A DNA stretch of 64,000 nucleotides from Corynebacterium sp. 74A (GCF_008930665.1 NZ_PQMG01000006.1:62001-126000), one strand, 5' to 3'; counted from the stretch's first letter, positions 47,884 through 57,215 are shown. Numbers and translations are program-made. Notes: generated by a model not told the origin, from the letters alone.

Positions 47884-49497
47884 TTAGCGGAAGTACGCCG
47901 AAACCGCCGGAGCTACGTGGGCGGCGTGGTTGATGAGCACGCCGTGGCTATAGCCGCTGAGGGTGATCAGCTCACCGCCCATGGCTTCCTTCATGCTGGG
48001 CGCGCCGTGCGGGCCTACCGCGGAGTCCTTGGAATAGCCCAAATTCAGTGGCGCCGTTTTCAGCTTCTCGCCGTTGAGCGGGCGGGCGGGGGCCACGGGC
48101 TCGGGCCAGCCGAGGCAGTGCTGGCCGCTGCCTAGGAGATCACCATTGAGGTCGATGAAGTCACCGCCGGTGAAGGTGGTCTCCCAGAAGGGTGCAATCA
48201 GGCTCGGGTCGGGGGCCGTGGTGTTCTCATTACAGACGATGGCGCGGTCCACGTTTTGCATGGTGATCGCCTGCAACTGCATCGCCTCCTGCTCCTCCGG
48301 GGTGGGCTGTGCGGTGGCCTCGCCGAGGTCGAGCTCTAGCGGTGTGGCGGGGGTGTGCTCGGCGGAGCGGGAGAGTGCCTCGGCAAGCTCTGGCCATGCC
48401 TGCTCGGAGTACATGGCGAGGTTGATCGGACCCACCGATTGGGCGATCTTCATTGCGGCGGTGAAATCCCCAGTGTTGGAGATGGCATCGGCGAAGGTCT
48501 CGCCGCGCCATTGGGTCCAGTCATAGAGGTTGAGCAGCAGCAGGGCCATGTCTTCGATCTGCTCGTTGCCGGCGGCGGCGGAGGCGAGGGCGTCGAGAGC
48601 CACTGAGCCGCTGGCGCCGAGATCCGCTGCCTCGGCCTCGCGGGGTTTCAGGGCGGGGGTCACGCCGAGGTTATCGCGGATCACGCGGCTGAAGTTCTGG
48701 TACACCTCGCGGGAGGTCGTGCCTAGGTGATAGGTGTCATCATTGTCTGCGGTCCAGCTGAAGAAGGCGGAGATGGCTTCTTGGCGGACGGCCTTGCGGT
48801 TGGCGCCGAGGGCGAACCAGCGATCCTGCGGGGCGACGCTGGAGTCCAGCAGGAACTTATTGACCCGCTCCGGGTACATGGTGGCGTAGGTGCTCATTAG
48901 CGAGCCGCCATAGGAGACGCCGTAGAGGTTGAGCTGTTCCTCGCCGAGGGCGAGGCGGGCGCGCTCGAGATCCCGAGCGGTGTTATCGGTGGTGATGGTG
49001 CGGGTATAGCCGGGTTGGGTCTGCTCGCACATCTGGAAGGTGGTGCCGGGCAGTGCGATCGGCGGGATATTCTCGCTGCTACAGGTCAGCGGGGTGCCGT
49101 AGCTGAGTCCGCGCGGCTCCACAGCGATGAGGTCATAGGCGGCGCGGACATCGTCGGGCAGCTGCACCTTCTGACTCACGCCGTCCTTGGGGGTGGTATC
49201 GGCAAACATGCCGAGGGCATCGCCGCCGGGACCGCCCGGGTTGCCGGCGATCACGCCCTTGCGCTCGCCCGTGGCGGGCAGCTTGCTCATGGTCAATTCG
49301 ATGTTGCCGGCGCCTGGGTCGGAGTAGTCCTTCGGCACGGAGAAGGTGGCGCACACCGCTCGCTCTGCGGTACCGCTGCCGGTGGGGCAGGGGCCCCATT
49401 CCAGCCCCTCATCAGCCTGCGCTGCGGGGATGGTGATCCCGCCGAGCAGGAGGGAGGCGCCAAGGCACGCGCTCAGTGCGGTTGGAAGCTTTTTCAT
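47884..49497 (-). CDS. Secreted alpha/beta hydrolase, tripeptidyl aminopeptidase (TAP)-like
   Basis: 537 residues with an N-terminal signal peptide (MKKLPTALSACLGASLLLGG, cleavage likely after AQA). Mature protein begins DEGLEWGPCP. Catalytic elements: GNPGGPGGDALGMFAD (oxyanion region), nucleophile elbow LYGVSYGGSLMSTYA, and the C-terminal His in SGYSHGVLINHAAH. The family is known from Streptomyces SlpD/SlpE proteases; in actinobacteria some act on peptides or acyl esters. No lipobox, so it is presumed secreted or loosely wall-associated. Confidence 0.88.
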   Translation of the reverse strand: MKKLPTALSACLGASLLLGGITIPAAQADEGLEWGPCPTGSGTAERAVCATFSVPKDYSDPGAGNIELTMSKLPATGERKGVIAGNPGGPGGDALGMFADTTPKDGVSQKVQLPDDVRAAYDLIAVEPRGLSYGTPLTCSSENIPPIALPGTTFQMCEQTQPGYTRTITTDNTARDLERARLALGEEQLNLYGVSYGGSLMSTYATMYPERVNKFLLDSSVAPQDRWFALGANRKAVRQEAISAFFSWTADNDDTYHLGTTSREVYQNFSRVIRDNLGVTPALKPREAEAADLGASGSVALDALASAAAGNEQIEDMALLLLNLYDWTQWRGETFADAISNTGDFTAAMKIAQSVGPINLAMYSEQAWPELAEALSRSAEHTPATPLELDLGEATAQPTPEEQEAMQLQAITMQNVDRAIVCNENTTAPDPSLIAPFWETTFTGGDFIDLNGDLLGSGQHCLGWPEPVAPARPLNGEKLKTAPLNLGYSKDSAVGPHGAPSMKEAMGGELITLSGYSHGVLINHAAHVAPAVSAYFR

Positions 49498-49638
49498 GAA
49501 AACCGTCTGTCCCTTTCTTACTGGTCATCACGCGATTCGCGGGGAATCGCAGCTCTAATCCGCAAGTCCTGCAGAAATATGTGTACACGGTAGTGTGGGC
49601 CCTAGCTTATAGGAGTCTGAAGTTAAGGAGCGCGCATT

Positions 49639-51123
49639 ATGGCCAACACCGATGGCGAGACCATCACCCCTTCAGAGTCAGAGGCAGAGGGAATTGGCGG
49701 CTATCGGGTGTGTGCCTCCGCCGAGGAGGCGGTGCAGCGCTTGTGCGAGCTTTACGACGCCTCCACGCGGCTCGCTGCGCGGGTGATCGATTCAGCCCAG
49801 TGGGCGGAGTATGAGAATGTGCGCTATCCGCGATTGGTGATCGACGTCCACAGCTGGCGCCCCATCGATCGCGCCCAGCCCTTCGGTTATGTGGATGCGG
49901 CTGGGCGCTATTGCGCCAGCGTGTCTCGGCCGCGGGTGATGGGCCGCTACTTCACCGAGATGATTGAACGCTTGGTCAGTAATTATCCCTGCACTATTCA
50001 CGTGGGCTATTCCCGCGAGCAGATTCCGCCGGAATATATCGATGGGCTGGATCGTTCCGAGAAACTGCAGGAGGCGCTCCAGCTCGGGGTGCGGCTGCCG
50101 CGCCCCAGCTTGGACTTTGTCGATGATGGCATTATCGACGCCAAGTGGGATGTCTTCCACCAGCAGGGAAATGATGAGCGCCCCCTGTTTCACTTCTCTC
50201 CGCAGCGCTTCGATATCGCGATTAAGCGCATCGAGCACTACACCGGCATCCCTATCGAAGGGGTGCAAAACTTTATTCTTTTCAGTAACTACGCCATGCA
50301 TACTCGGGAGTTCGTGGCTTATGCCCTGTATGAGCTGGCGCGGGAGGAGTCGCGTTATACCGAGCTGTGGCTACCCGATGGTACGCGGGTATCGCGCGAG
50401 GAGGCGGCGTCGATAAGCATCGAGGATCTCTCCTTAGAGAGCCACTATCAGATGCCGCGCTATGACCTCATTGCGCCCAATGACGATGGATTGACAATGG
50501 TCAATATCGGGGTGGGGCCGTCGAATGCAAAAACGGCCACGGATTGTTTGGCGGTGTTGCGCCCGGAGATGTGGGTGATGATCGGCCATTGCGCGGGACT
50601 CGATGGGCGTATGCGCATCGGCGATCTCATTTTGGGTAATGCCTATGAGCGGCGCGACCATATTCTGGATGATCGTATCCCGCTGTCCACGCCGATTCCC
50701 GCGGTGCCTGAGGTGCAGCGGGCGCTGGAACGCGCGGTGCGCGATATCTATGGCGAGGACAAAAACATGATGCGCACCGGCACGGTGCTCTCCACCGATG
50801 ACCGCAACTGGGAGTGGCATACCCCCACCACCTTGTGGGAGATGTTCCGCGGCTCCACCGCGGTGGCGGTGGATATGGAATCCTCGGCGCTGGCCACCAA
50901 TGGCTACCGCTATCGCATCCCCTATGGCACGCTGCTCTCGGTCTCGGATCTGCCGCTGCATGCGGTGCCCAAGCTGCCCAGCGGGGCGCAGGCCTTCTAC
51001 TCCTCCTCGAAGGAGGCGCACGTGATGTGTGCGGTGCGGGCCGTGGAATCCCTCGCGCAGGATAAGAGCCGACTCCGCACCCGAAAGCTGCGCCGCACCA
51101 TCGGCGAGGTGCCCTTCCGCTAA
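49639..51123 (+). CDS. amn: AMP nucleosidase
   Basis: Hydrolyses AMP to adenine and ribose 5-phosphate, controlling adenylate pools. 494 residues, ATG 49639 with AAGGAG 8 nt upstream. The N-terminal regulatory domain holds VRYPRLVIDVHSWRPID; the C-terminal nucleoside phosphorylase-like domain carries VNIGVGPSNAKTATDCLAVL, WVMIGHCAGLDGRMRIGDLILG and AVDMESSALATNGYR (the catalytic Met-Glu-Ser). Full length. The gene is monocistronic, convergent with the monooxygenase gene downstream. Confidence 0.94.
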   Translation: MANTDGETITPSESEAEGIGGYRVCASAEEAVQRLCELYDASTRLAARVIDSAQWAEYENVRYPRLVIDVHSWRPIDRAQPFGYVDAAGRYCASVSRPRVMGRYFTEMIERLVSNYPCTIHVGYSREQIPPEYIDGLDRSEKLQEALQLGVRLPRPSLDFVDDGIIDAKWDVFHQQGNDERPLFHFSPQRFDIAIKRIEHYTGIPIEGVQNFILFSNYAMHTREFVAYALYELAREESRYTELWLPDGTRVSREEAASISIEDLSLESHYQMPRYDLIAPNDDGLTMVNIGVGPSNAKTATDCLAVLRPEMWVMIGHCAGLDGRMRIGDLILGNAYERRDHILDDRIPLSTPIPAVPEVQRALERAVRDIYGEDKNMMRTGTVLSTDDRNWEWHTPTTLWEMFRGSTAVAVDMESSALATNGYRYRIPYGTLLSVSDLPLHAVPKLPSGAQAFYSSSKEAHVMCAVRAVESLAQDKSRLRTRKLRRTIGEVPFR

Positions 51124-51148
51124 CAGCGGCGGCCGCCGCAGCAAAGAG

Positions 51149-53566
51149 CTACGGGGTAGAAAGCTGCCGGGTGAGGGCGCGCAGAGCGGCGGCGGTGGCC
51201 GCCGGTTGCTCATTCATCACCATGTGCCCACAGCCGGGCAGTACCGTCACCTGCGGATCGGCGTGTAGCGCACGAAGGTTATCCAGCTGCCCGATGCCGA
51301 GCACCGCATCCTCGCTGCCCCAGACGGCGCCCACGGGGATAGCGTGGGCGCGGCAGCTGCGGGCACACTGCCGCGCCGCCGCCATGCGCTGCGGCGCTGG
51401 AGTACCCACCAGCGCCTGGGAAATGCCGGCGAAGGTCTCCGCCCGGTCCTCATGCTGCGCCCAGCGCAGAGACAGCGCCCGCTGCTCTTCGGTGATGCTT
51501 GCTGGATCGTGCACGGCCACATTATCTGCGGCGGCCACCACCCGCGGATGCGCTATCGCCATGAGGCGCTGACCCAGCACCGGCACGGCCGCGGCCTTGA
51601 CTACTGGGGTGATCTCGGTGGAAAAGCCCGACGGCGCGAGCAGCAGCAGCCCAGCACAGTGCGCCGGGCGGTCGGTGAGCATGCGCTGCACCAGCGCCCC
51701 GCCCAAGGAATGGCCCACGAGCACCACTGGCCGCTCGCTGCCGAGCAGCTCATCCACTGCTTCCCAGAGCGTCTCCACCATGAGCGTCAGGGTGTTCTCT
51801 GGGCGCAGGGCAGGGGTGGCACCGAAGCCGGGAATGTCTAGGCTGAGGATCTCGAGCTCCGGCGCGTTCGCGTCCTGCGGGCGGATGCGCTGCAGCTCGC
51901 GGGTGAGGGTGTCGAAGTCTTCGAGGCCCCGGCCAATGCCGTGGATGCACACCACCGGCAGGCTCTCGGCTGTGGCAGGGATGTGGCGATAGCGCAGCGG
52001 ACCATGGGAGGTGTGCAGCATCTGTGGTGCGGGCAGCTCTGATGCCGGCGGCTGCTGCGCTGGGTCCGTGGACTCATCGGGTGTTGCGGCAGGATCGGCT
52101 GCGGCGGCAGCGCCTGGGGCGGCAATGGCGGGGGCGAAGGCCATATCCGTGGTGGGATCAGTGCGGCGGAAATCGCGCACTTCCCGCAGATAATCATTGC
52201 GCAGGGTCCACGGTGCGGTGTCGGTGACGGCGGGGAATTGGGCGATCCCGCGCTCCACATAGTTGCTCTGCAGGTCAATGATGCGGCTGCGGGGCCCAGC
52301 CGGCGGGGTCGTGGGGCAGAAGGAGCCGAGGCCGTGCTGGCGCAGATGGGTGATCATGCGGGCCAGATAGCGGCCCACCAGCTCGGCCCGGAGAGTGAAG
52401 GAATCATTCACATAGCCCAGGGTGAAGCTGAAGTTGGGGACCCCATCCAGGCACATGCCGCGCCAGGCGGTTTTCTCGCCGGGATGAACCGGCGCACCGT
52501 CCACGGAGAGCTCGATATCGCCCAAAGCCTTGAGCTGCAGTCCGGTGGCCTTAATCAGCACATCGGCCTCCACGGCCGTGCCATCGCTGGTGTGGATGTG
52601 GTGGGCGCTGAGGGTATCGATGGTGTCGGTGACCACGGTGATATCGCCGGCGGCGATGGCGTGGAAGAGATCGCCATCGGGCACACGGCACACCCGCTGG
52701 GTCCACAGGGGATAGGAGGCCTCGAAGTGCTGGGAGTGCAGTTCTTCACCAATGATGGCGCGGCGGTGCGAGGCGAGCGTGCGCGTGACCGCATCCTCTG
52801 CGAACTGGGAGGCCTTGAGGGTGAGCGCCTGGGTGCCGATCGCACGCCAGCGATCGAGGGCATCCACGCCCCGCTGCGGCAATACCGAGCGCAGCGGCTG
52901 GAGGGGAGTGGAGTTAGGCATGACGGCGGCGTGATTCACGGTGCGCTGGATCATCGTCACGTGGCGTGCCGTGGCAGCGAGTTCCGGGGCGAGCGTGACG
53001 GCTGTCGCGCCGGAGCCGACGATGGCCACCGCGGCATCGTTGAGGTCGAGATCCTCCGGCCAGAACTGGGGATCAACGATGGTGCCCGCGAAGTTTTCCT
53101 CACCGGGAAGAGTGGGTTGGTGGGAGTGGGCGTGATCGTAATACCCCACCGCGGCGTGCAGGAACTGCGCGTTGAGCTGGTGTTCCTCGCCGGTGGCGGT
53201 ATCCACATAGCGCAGCTGCCAGCGCTGGGTGGTGCTGTCATAGGCCGCCTCGCGCACCTGGGCGCCGAAGCGCATTCCGGAGGCGAGCCCGTGGCGCTGG
53301 GCCGTGTGTCGCAGATAGTGCAGAATCTCCTCGCCGGTGCCCAAAGGCCGGCTGCCCGTCCAGGACTCGAAGGAAAAGCAGTAGCTATCGATATCGGAAT
53401 CACTGCGCAGTCCGGGGTAGGAGAAGGTGTGCCACGTGCCTCCGAGATCCTCCTTGGCATCGAGGATCACCCAGCTCAACCCAGGGATCTGGGAGAGATA
53501 GTAGGCGGTGGCGATGCCGGAGATTCCGGCACCGATGATGGCTACGTCTACCTGTTGCTGAGACAC
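51149..53566 (-). CDS. Flavin monooxygenase (Baeyer-Villiger-like) fused to alpha/beta hydrolase
   Basis: 805 residues in two domains. Residues 1-475 are a class B flavoprotein monooxygenase: FAD motif IIGAGISG (11-17), the signature-like FAGTIVDPQFWP at 159-170, and NADPH motif VGSGATA (183-189), with a conserved KATGLQLKALG. In the Baeyer-Villiger fingerprint F-x-G-x-x-x-H-x-x-x-W-P the His is Asp165 here. After a Pro/Ala linker (about 476-512), residues 513-805 form an alpha/beta hydrolase with CIHGIGRG, GHSLGG (Ser620), GSEDAVLG and GCGHMVMNE. Together they could oxidise a ketone to an ester and hydrolyse it; substrate unknown. Confidence 0.88.
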   Translation of the reverse strand: MSQQQVDVAIIGAGISGIATAYYLSQIPGLSWVILDAKEDLGGTWHTFSYPGLRSDSDIDSYCFSFESWTGSRPLGTGEEILHYLRHTAQRHGLASGMRFGAQVREAAYDSTTQRWQLRYVDTATGEEHQLNAQFLHAAVGYYDHAHSHQPTLPGEENFAGTIVDPQFWPEDLDLNDAAVAIVGSGATAVTLAPELAATARHVTMIQRTVNHAAVMPNSTPLQPLRSVLPQRGVDALDRWRAIGTQALTLKASQFAEDAVTRTLASHRRAIIGEELHSQHFEASYPLWTQRVCRVPDGDLFHAIAAGDITVVTDTIDTLSAHHIHTSDGTAVEADVLIKATGLQLKALGDIELSVDGAPVHPGEKTAWRGMCLDGVPNFSFTLGYVNDSFTLRAELVGRYLARMITHLRQHGLGSFCPTTPPAGPRSRIIDLQSNYVERGIAQFPAVTDTAPWTLRNDYLREVRDFRRTDPTTDMAFAPAIAAPGAAAAADPAATPDESTDPAQQPPASELPAPQMLHTSHGPLRYRHIPATAESLPVVCIHGIGRGLEDFDTLTRELQRIRPQDANAPELEILSLDIPGFGATPALRPENTLTLMVETLWEAVDELLGSERPVVLVGHSLGGALVQRMLTDRPAHCAGLLLLAPSGFSTEITPVVKAAAVPVLGQRLMAIAHPRVVAAADNVAVHDPASITEEQRALSLRWAQHEDRAETFAGISQALVGTPAPQRMAAARQCARSCRAHAIPVGAVWGSEDAVLGIGQLDNLRALHADPQVTVLPGCGHMVMNEQPAATAAALRALTRQLSTP

Positions 53567-53935
53567 GTTTCTCCTGCGTGTTCGGGGCCCTAGGGCGCGA
53601 ATAGATGAAGCGATCCGCGATGGATCTACCGAATATCTTAAACAGCATTCAATTGTGGCGTCTGCGGTTCTGGGTGAGCGCGGCGATCGCCGCCTGTTGC
53701 CTCAGTGGCGCTGGGAGGCCGCGCGCGGGGTGTGCGTGGGCGGGGTGCCGTAATTGACGCCCATTAGTGGGGTTATATGTATTAATAAAATCCCCCAAAT
53801 AAGAAAGAGATTAAGCAATTAGTAAAACAAAATAAGAGAGTGAGACCTCCGACAATACCCCCGAAAAGGGGCTCTGTGTAACGTTTTCGTCCCTGCTATA
53901 TTGACGGAGGCGTAACGAGCTGGCAAAGTCTTTTT

Positions 53936-54099
53936 TAGCCGTTGAGGTAGACGGTCACCCGCCCAGCAAGGCAGGCCTTTTTCAAGGTCAGCGTATGTTG
54001 TGGCGGAAGTTATGTCGTCCATTGGGGTGGGTGCCCCACGGATGAAATTAAAGGGATTCGGTACTCGTTTTGAGGGAATGCGGGTACCGAATCCTTTTT
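53936..54099 (+). ncRNA. Candidate small RNA ending in an intrinsic terminator
   Basis: TTGACG at 53901-53906 is a good -35, followed 17 nt later by CAAAGT (weak -10), predicting a start near 53936. The predicted RNA opens with a hairpin (GCCGT/ACGGT near 53938-53956), has several GC-rich stems, and ends in the strong terminator at 54054-54099. No open frame is needed to explain the terminator, and no + strand gene lies upstream. Family not recognised; an mRNA leader element is the alternative. Confidence 0.35.
54054..54099 (+). terminator. Intrinsic terminator with no upstream gene
   Basis: GGATTCGGTAC at 54054-54064 is perfectly complementary to GTACCGAATCC at 54084-54094, extended by a G-U and A-T pairs and followed by TTTTTG. 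A textbook Rho-independent terminator facing the + strand in an apparently gene-free region. Confidence 0.85.
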
Positions 54100-54291
54100 G
54101 TTTTTGCCCATTGACGCACATCAATGGCGAATGAAATAGGGATTATTCTTCTGGCCGCCTCGAATGACAGCACACGGAAAGAGAGGGCTGACGCGCTGAG
54201 GCGTGGCCGGTGGAGATACGGGGGCAGGTGAGCGTCGATAAGCGTGTGCCCTATGCCACTAGACAGGGTGGTCTACGGTAGGCTGGTGTGC

Positions 54292-54765
54292 ATGACTGAT
54301 CGTATGAACGTGGAATCCTTCAACCTCGACCACACCAAGGTGGCCGCGCCCTATGTGCGGATCGCTGATCGCAAGGAGCTGCCCGGCGGCGATGTGCTGA
54401 TCAAATATGATGTGCGTTTTAGCCAGCCCAATAAGGGCCATTTGGAGATGCCGGCAATCCACTCGATTGAGCATCTCACCGCCGAGCACATGCGCAATCA
54501 CACCGATAAGCTCATCGATTTTTCCCCCATGGGCTGCCAGACCGGCTTCTATGCCCTCATGCTCGGCGTGGAGCCCGAGGAGTTTTATCAGCTGCTCGAA
54601 AAGACCCTGCAGGACATCCTCGATGCCACCGAGGTACCGGCCGCAAACGAAGTGCAGTGCGGGTGGGGCGCTAATCACTCTCTCGGCGACGCACAGCAGG
54701 CCGTGCGCGGCTTCCTCGAGCACCGTTCCGAGTGGGAGACCGTGGACGCCTCAGCGGGCTCATAG
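54292..54765 (+). CDS. luxS: S-ribosylhomocysteine lyase LuxS
   Basis: Cleaves S-ribosylhomocysteine to homocysteine and DPD, the AI-2 precursor. From ATG 54292 ([20 protein letters not shown]) the protein has 157 residues. The metal site is complete: His57 and His61 in AIHSIEHL, Cys123 in [11 protein letters not shown]; Cys82 in PMGCQTGFY is the second catalytic cysteine. No ribosome site precedes the start; TAGGCT lies 7 nt upstream, so a leaderless transcript is likely. The SAH/MTA nucleosidase that feeds it is not in this neighbourhood. The gamma-carbonic anhydrase follows after 23 nt. Confidence 0.94.
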   Translation: MTDRMNVESFNLDHTKVAAPYVRIADRKELPGGDVLIKYDVRFSQPNKGHLEMPAIHSIEHLTAEHMRNHTDKLIDFSPMGCQTGFYALMLGVEPEEFYQLLEKTLQDILDATEVPAANEVQCGWGANHSLGDAQQAVRGFLEHRSEWETVDASAGS

Positions 54766-54788
54766 CGCGCTCTGGCTAGCATGAACTC

Positions 54789-55310
54789 ATGGCTACCATC
54801 ATCCCCATCGGCGATAAGACCCCGCAGATCCACCCCACCGCCTGGGTGGCGCCCAATGCCACCCTCATCGGCGATGTGGTGATTGGCGAGCACGCCAGCG
54901 TGTTCTATGGTTGCGTGCTCCGCGCGGACATCAACGCTATTCGCGTGGGAGCGCGCAGCAATATCCAAGACAACTCGGTGCTGCACGTGGATCGTGACGC
55001 CCCCTGTACCCTCGGCGCGGACGTGACGGTGGGGCATATGAGCCTGGTGCACGGCACGACCGTGGCCGATGCCTGCTTGATCGGCATGCACTCCACGCTC
55101 CTATCACACTCCAGCGTGGGCACGGGCAGCCTCGTGGCCGCCGGAGCTGTGGTGCTGGAGGGTCAAGATATTCCGGCCTCCTCGCTGGTCGCTGGCGTGC
55201 CTGCGCGGGTGCGGCGGCAGCTTAACGACGGCGACCGCGAGCACTTCATCGCCCATGCCGGCCGCTATGTGGAAACCGCCCAACTCCAAGAGGAACCACA
55301 AGAGAGCTAA
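54789..55310 (+). CDS. Gamma-class carbonic anhydrase-like protein
   Basis: Left-handed beta-helix protein of 173 residues starting MATIIPIGDKTPQIHPTAWV. The hexapeptide repeat pattern (IGDVVIGEHASVFYGCVLRAD) and the three zinc histidines of the gamma class (His66 in DNSVLHV, His83 and His88 in VGHMSLVHG) are present. The family includes CamH-type enzymes and close homologues with unproven activity such as PaaY and YrdA. Co-directional with luxS 23 nt upstream, perhaps co-transcribed. Confidence 0.9.
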   Translation: MATIIPIGDKTPQIHPTAWVAPNATLIGDVVIGEHASVFYGCVLRADINAIRVGARSNIQDNSVLHVDRDAPCTLGADVTVGHMSLVHGTTVADACLIGMHSTLLSHSSVGTGSLVAAGAVVLEGQDIPASSLVAGVPARVRRQLNDGDREHFIAHAGRYVETAQLQEEPQES

Positions 55311-55330
55311 GCCAGACCGGCCATGTGTGA

Positions 55331-55374
55331 AGCCCCCTGTTACGCGATGCGATACCGCATCACGGCAGGGGGCT
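55331..55374. terminator. Compound hairpin after the carbonic anhydrase gene
   Basis: AGCCCCCTG at 55331-55339 pairs with CAGGGGGCT at 55366-55374; inside, GATGCG/CGCATC form a second short stem. Convergent with the ROK-like gene (stop at 55426), so it may terminate both. No U-tract. Confidence 0.55.
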
Positions 55375-55425
55375 GAACTGATGGATGGACGGGGCGCCGT
55401 GGCTGGCGCCTAGCTGCTCTGGAAG

Positions 55426-56724
55426 CTAGCTGCTCTGGCGGCGGCGCCGCGGGCGACGGCGGGTGGTGGTGATGCGTCGCTTCGGGAAGAGCCGCTCGGA
55501 GATCAGCGTGGGATCGGTAAACAGCGGCCGCACGGCGATTGCCCGTGCCGCCGACGTGTAGGTGCCCTGCAAGTTATCGCAGTACACCACCTCGTGGGAG
55601 TGGCCGGCCTCGCGAAGAGTGGAGCGGACGATCTCCACGGCGCGGGGGTCGTGGGAGAAGGCGCACCCAGTGACGATCACCGTGGTGACGTCCAGACCAG
55701 AGGCCATGGTGGAGGCGATCGAGCCCAGGAGCCGGGCGCGCTCATCGAGCAGGCGGCGGGCGGATTCTGCGCGCTCATCATCAGAGTTCGCGAGATCCAC
55801 CATGCCGCTGACCGTGGCGGTCTTAATGCCTTGGCGGCCTGCTGCGGCGAGGAAGCCGCGGGTCGATAGCGCCTCGTGCGCGTCGCAGACGTGAATCTCC
55901 GACTCGGTGGGCGATTCGCAGCCGCCGAAGCCCAGCAGCTCCGAATCGGGAATCGGCAGGCGTGTGGCACCAGAGACCCCGTGGGTGCTGGTCCAGGCCG
56001 CGCCGACGGTATCGCCGGCGGCGAGGACCGCCACCTGATGCGGGGATTTGGTCTGTGCCAGGCAGGCGCCACGGTCGAGGTACTGCGCGAGCACGGTGCC
56101 CGTGGCCAGATCCTCCACATCCACCGGCACGGCGAAGGCCTCGGTGAAGGGGTGCAGGATGTCCACGTCGCGCCAATACCATTCGGCGTTGGTGACGGTT
56201 CCGCGCATTACTCGGGCCGGGATCATGATGCCGATAGCGGCGAGCGGCAATGCGTGCTCGGCCACTAGGGTGCGAAGTTCGGCGATCATGGTGTCCACGA
56301 AGTGGGCGGGGTTGGTGGTGGCAGGGTCCATGGTGATGGATTGCTCCACCACCAGATCAGCGCGAGTGCCGTACAGCGCCATGTGGAAGCCAGTGGGATC
56401 AATGGCGATGGCGGCATGCAGCCACGGCGACGGAGACAACTCGATCGGGATGCGCGGACGGCCCGGGCCACGGGGAACAATCAGATCGGGGCGCTCGCGC
56501 ACCAAGCGCGATTCAATCAGCGTGGTGACTGCGCGAGTGATTGTTGGTTGGCTGAGCTCGGCGGCCTCGATGAGGTCTTGGCGGATCATCTGGGTGCCCT
56601 GCTGGAGGACGGATAGACAGCGGCTTAGAGGGGTATCCGCCGTATACACAAAGGTTTGACCTGCCAAGGGCGAGAGGACGCTGATGTCTTCCTTGACTGG
56701 TGCATGTGTTGCGGGGGATTTCAT
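55426..56724 (-). CDS. ROK-family-like transcriptional regulator (zinc motif absent)
   Basis: From ATG 56724 (MKSPATHAPVKEDISVLSPL) about 432 residues; a longer start at 56769 is possible. N-terminal winged helix: IRQDLIEAAELSQPTITRAVTTLIESRLV, followed by GPGRPRIPIELSPSPWLHAAIAIDPTGF, the usual ROK linker and ATPase start. The zinc-binding Cys cluster and sugar-kinase motif of active ROK proteins are not visible, so it should act only as a repressor or activator. TAGAAT 9 nt upstream of the start suggests leaderless transcription. It stands alone; the ligand is unknown. It ends in a very basic Arg-rich tail. Confidence 0.8.
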   Translation of the reverse strand: MKSPATHAPVKEDISVLSPLAGQTFVYTADTPLSRCLSVLQQGTQMIRQDLIEAAELSQPTITRAVTTLIESRLVRERPDLIVPRGPGRPRIPIELSPSPWLHAAIAIDPTGFHMALYGTRADLVVEQSITMDPATTNPAHFVDTMIAELRTLVAEHALPLAAIGIMIPARVMRGTVTNAEWYWRDVDILHPFTEAFAVPVDVEDLATGTVLAQYLDRGACLAQTKSPHQVAVLAAGDTVGAAWTSTHGVSGATRLPIPDSELLGFGGCESPTESEIHVCDAHEALSTRGFLAAAGRQGIKTATVSGMVDLANSDDERAESARRLLDERARLLGSIASTMASGLDVTTVIVTGCAFSHDPRAVEIVRSTLREAGHSHEVVYCDNLQGTYTSAARAIAVRPLFTDPTLISERLFPKRRITTTRRRPRRRRQSS

Positions 56725-57215
56725 GCGAGTCATTCTATGCATAGCCTTGACGGACCACGAAAACGACAATCTGGGCTTAAAGAGTTCTCAGGGTCCTCTC
56801 ATTTTGTGGTGGTGTACTGCATCTTTAGGTTTCTATAGATGTAGTGATAGTGCGCCCCTACCGAGCGCGGCTAGGGACGTAATATTCCCCTTTTCAGGAT
56901 GTAACTGAGCCAATTTTGGCCCTGCGCACATGGGGGTGGCATCAGATGTCAGAGGAGTGGAGAAAGAGAACAAAGCCTTCCACATGAGATGCTCGCTTAA
57001 TAATTAGGAATTAACACTAGAGAGCTTGCTGTAATGCACCACTCGGTTCGCGCCTAGAAACCTACAGTAGATAAAGGACACATCCACATATGTGGCTGGG
57101 TGGTGAGGAGAAGGGTGTCCGCCATGGCCCAGAGGGAATGTCATACTCTGGGGCGCGGCACGGCTCTGGGATATGGCGGACCGAACGGTAAGTGGGTACT
57201 AGACCAGCGCCTCCG
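56725..57215. other. Intergenic region between the ROK-like gene and the sirtuin operon end
   Basis: 491 bp without a credible gene. It contains a perfect 12-bp palindrome CCACATATGTGG at 57084-57095 and an AT-rich stretch near 57000. The ROK-like gene's promoter must be near 56730. Nothing else is recognised. Confidence 0.5.

Larger units (their letters stand above)
53567..54291. other. Long intergenic region, partly AT-rich
   Basis: 725 bp. The stretch 53760-53850 is markedly AT-rich compared with its surroundings. A CCCC-GAAAA-GGGG hairpin lies at about 53872-53884. A candidate RNA gene with its own terminator occupies 53936-54099. The only longish open frame (on the minus strand, 101 codons) overlaps that terminator and is unlikely to be coding. 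A TAGGCT at about 54280 is a possible -10 element for luxS. Confidence 0.5.

Noticed and set aside
53819-54124. 101-codon minus-strand open frame upstream of luxS
   Set aside because: It runs through the strong + strand terminator at 54054-54099 and has no recognisable sequence or ribosome site.
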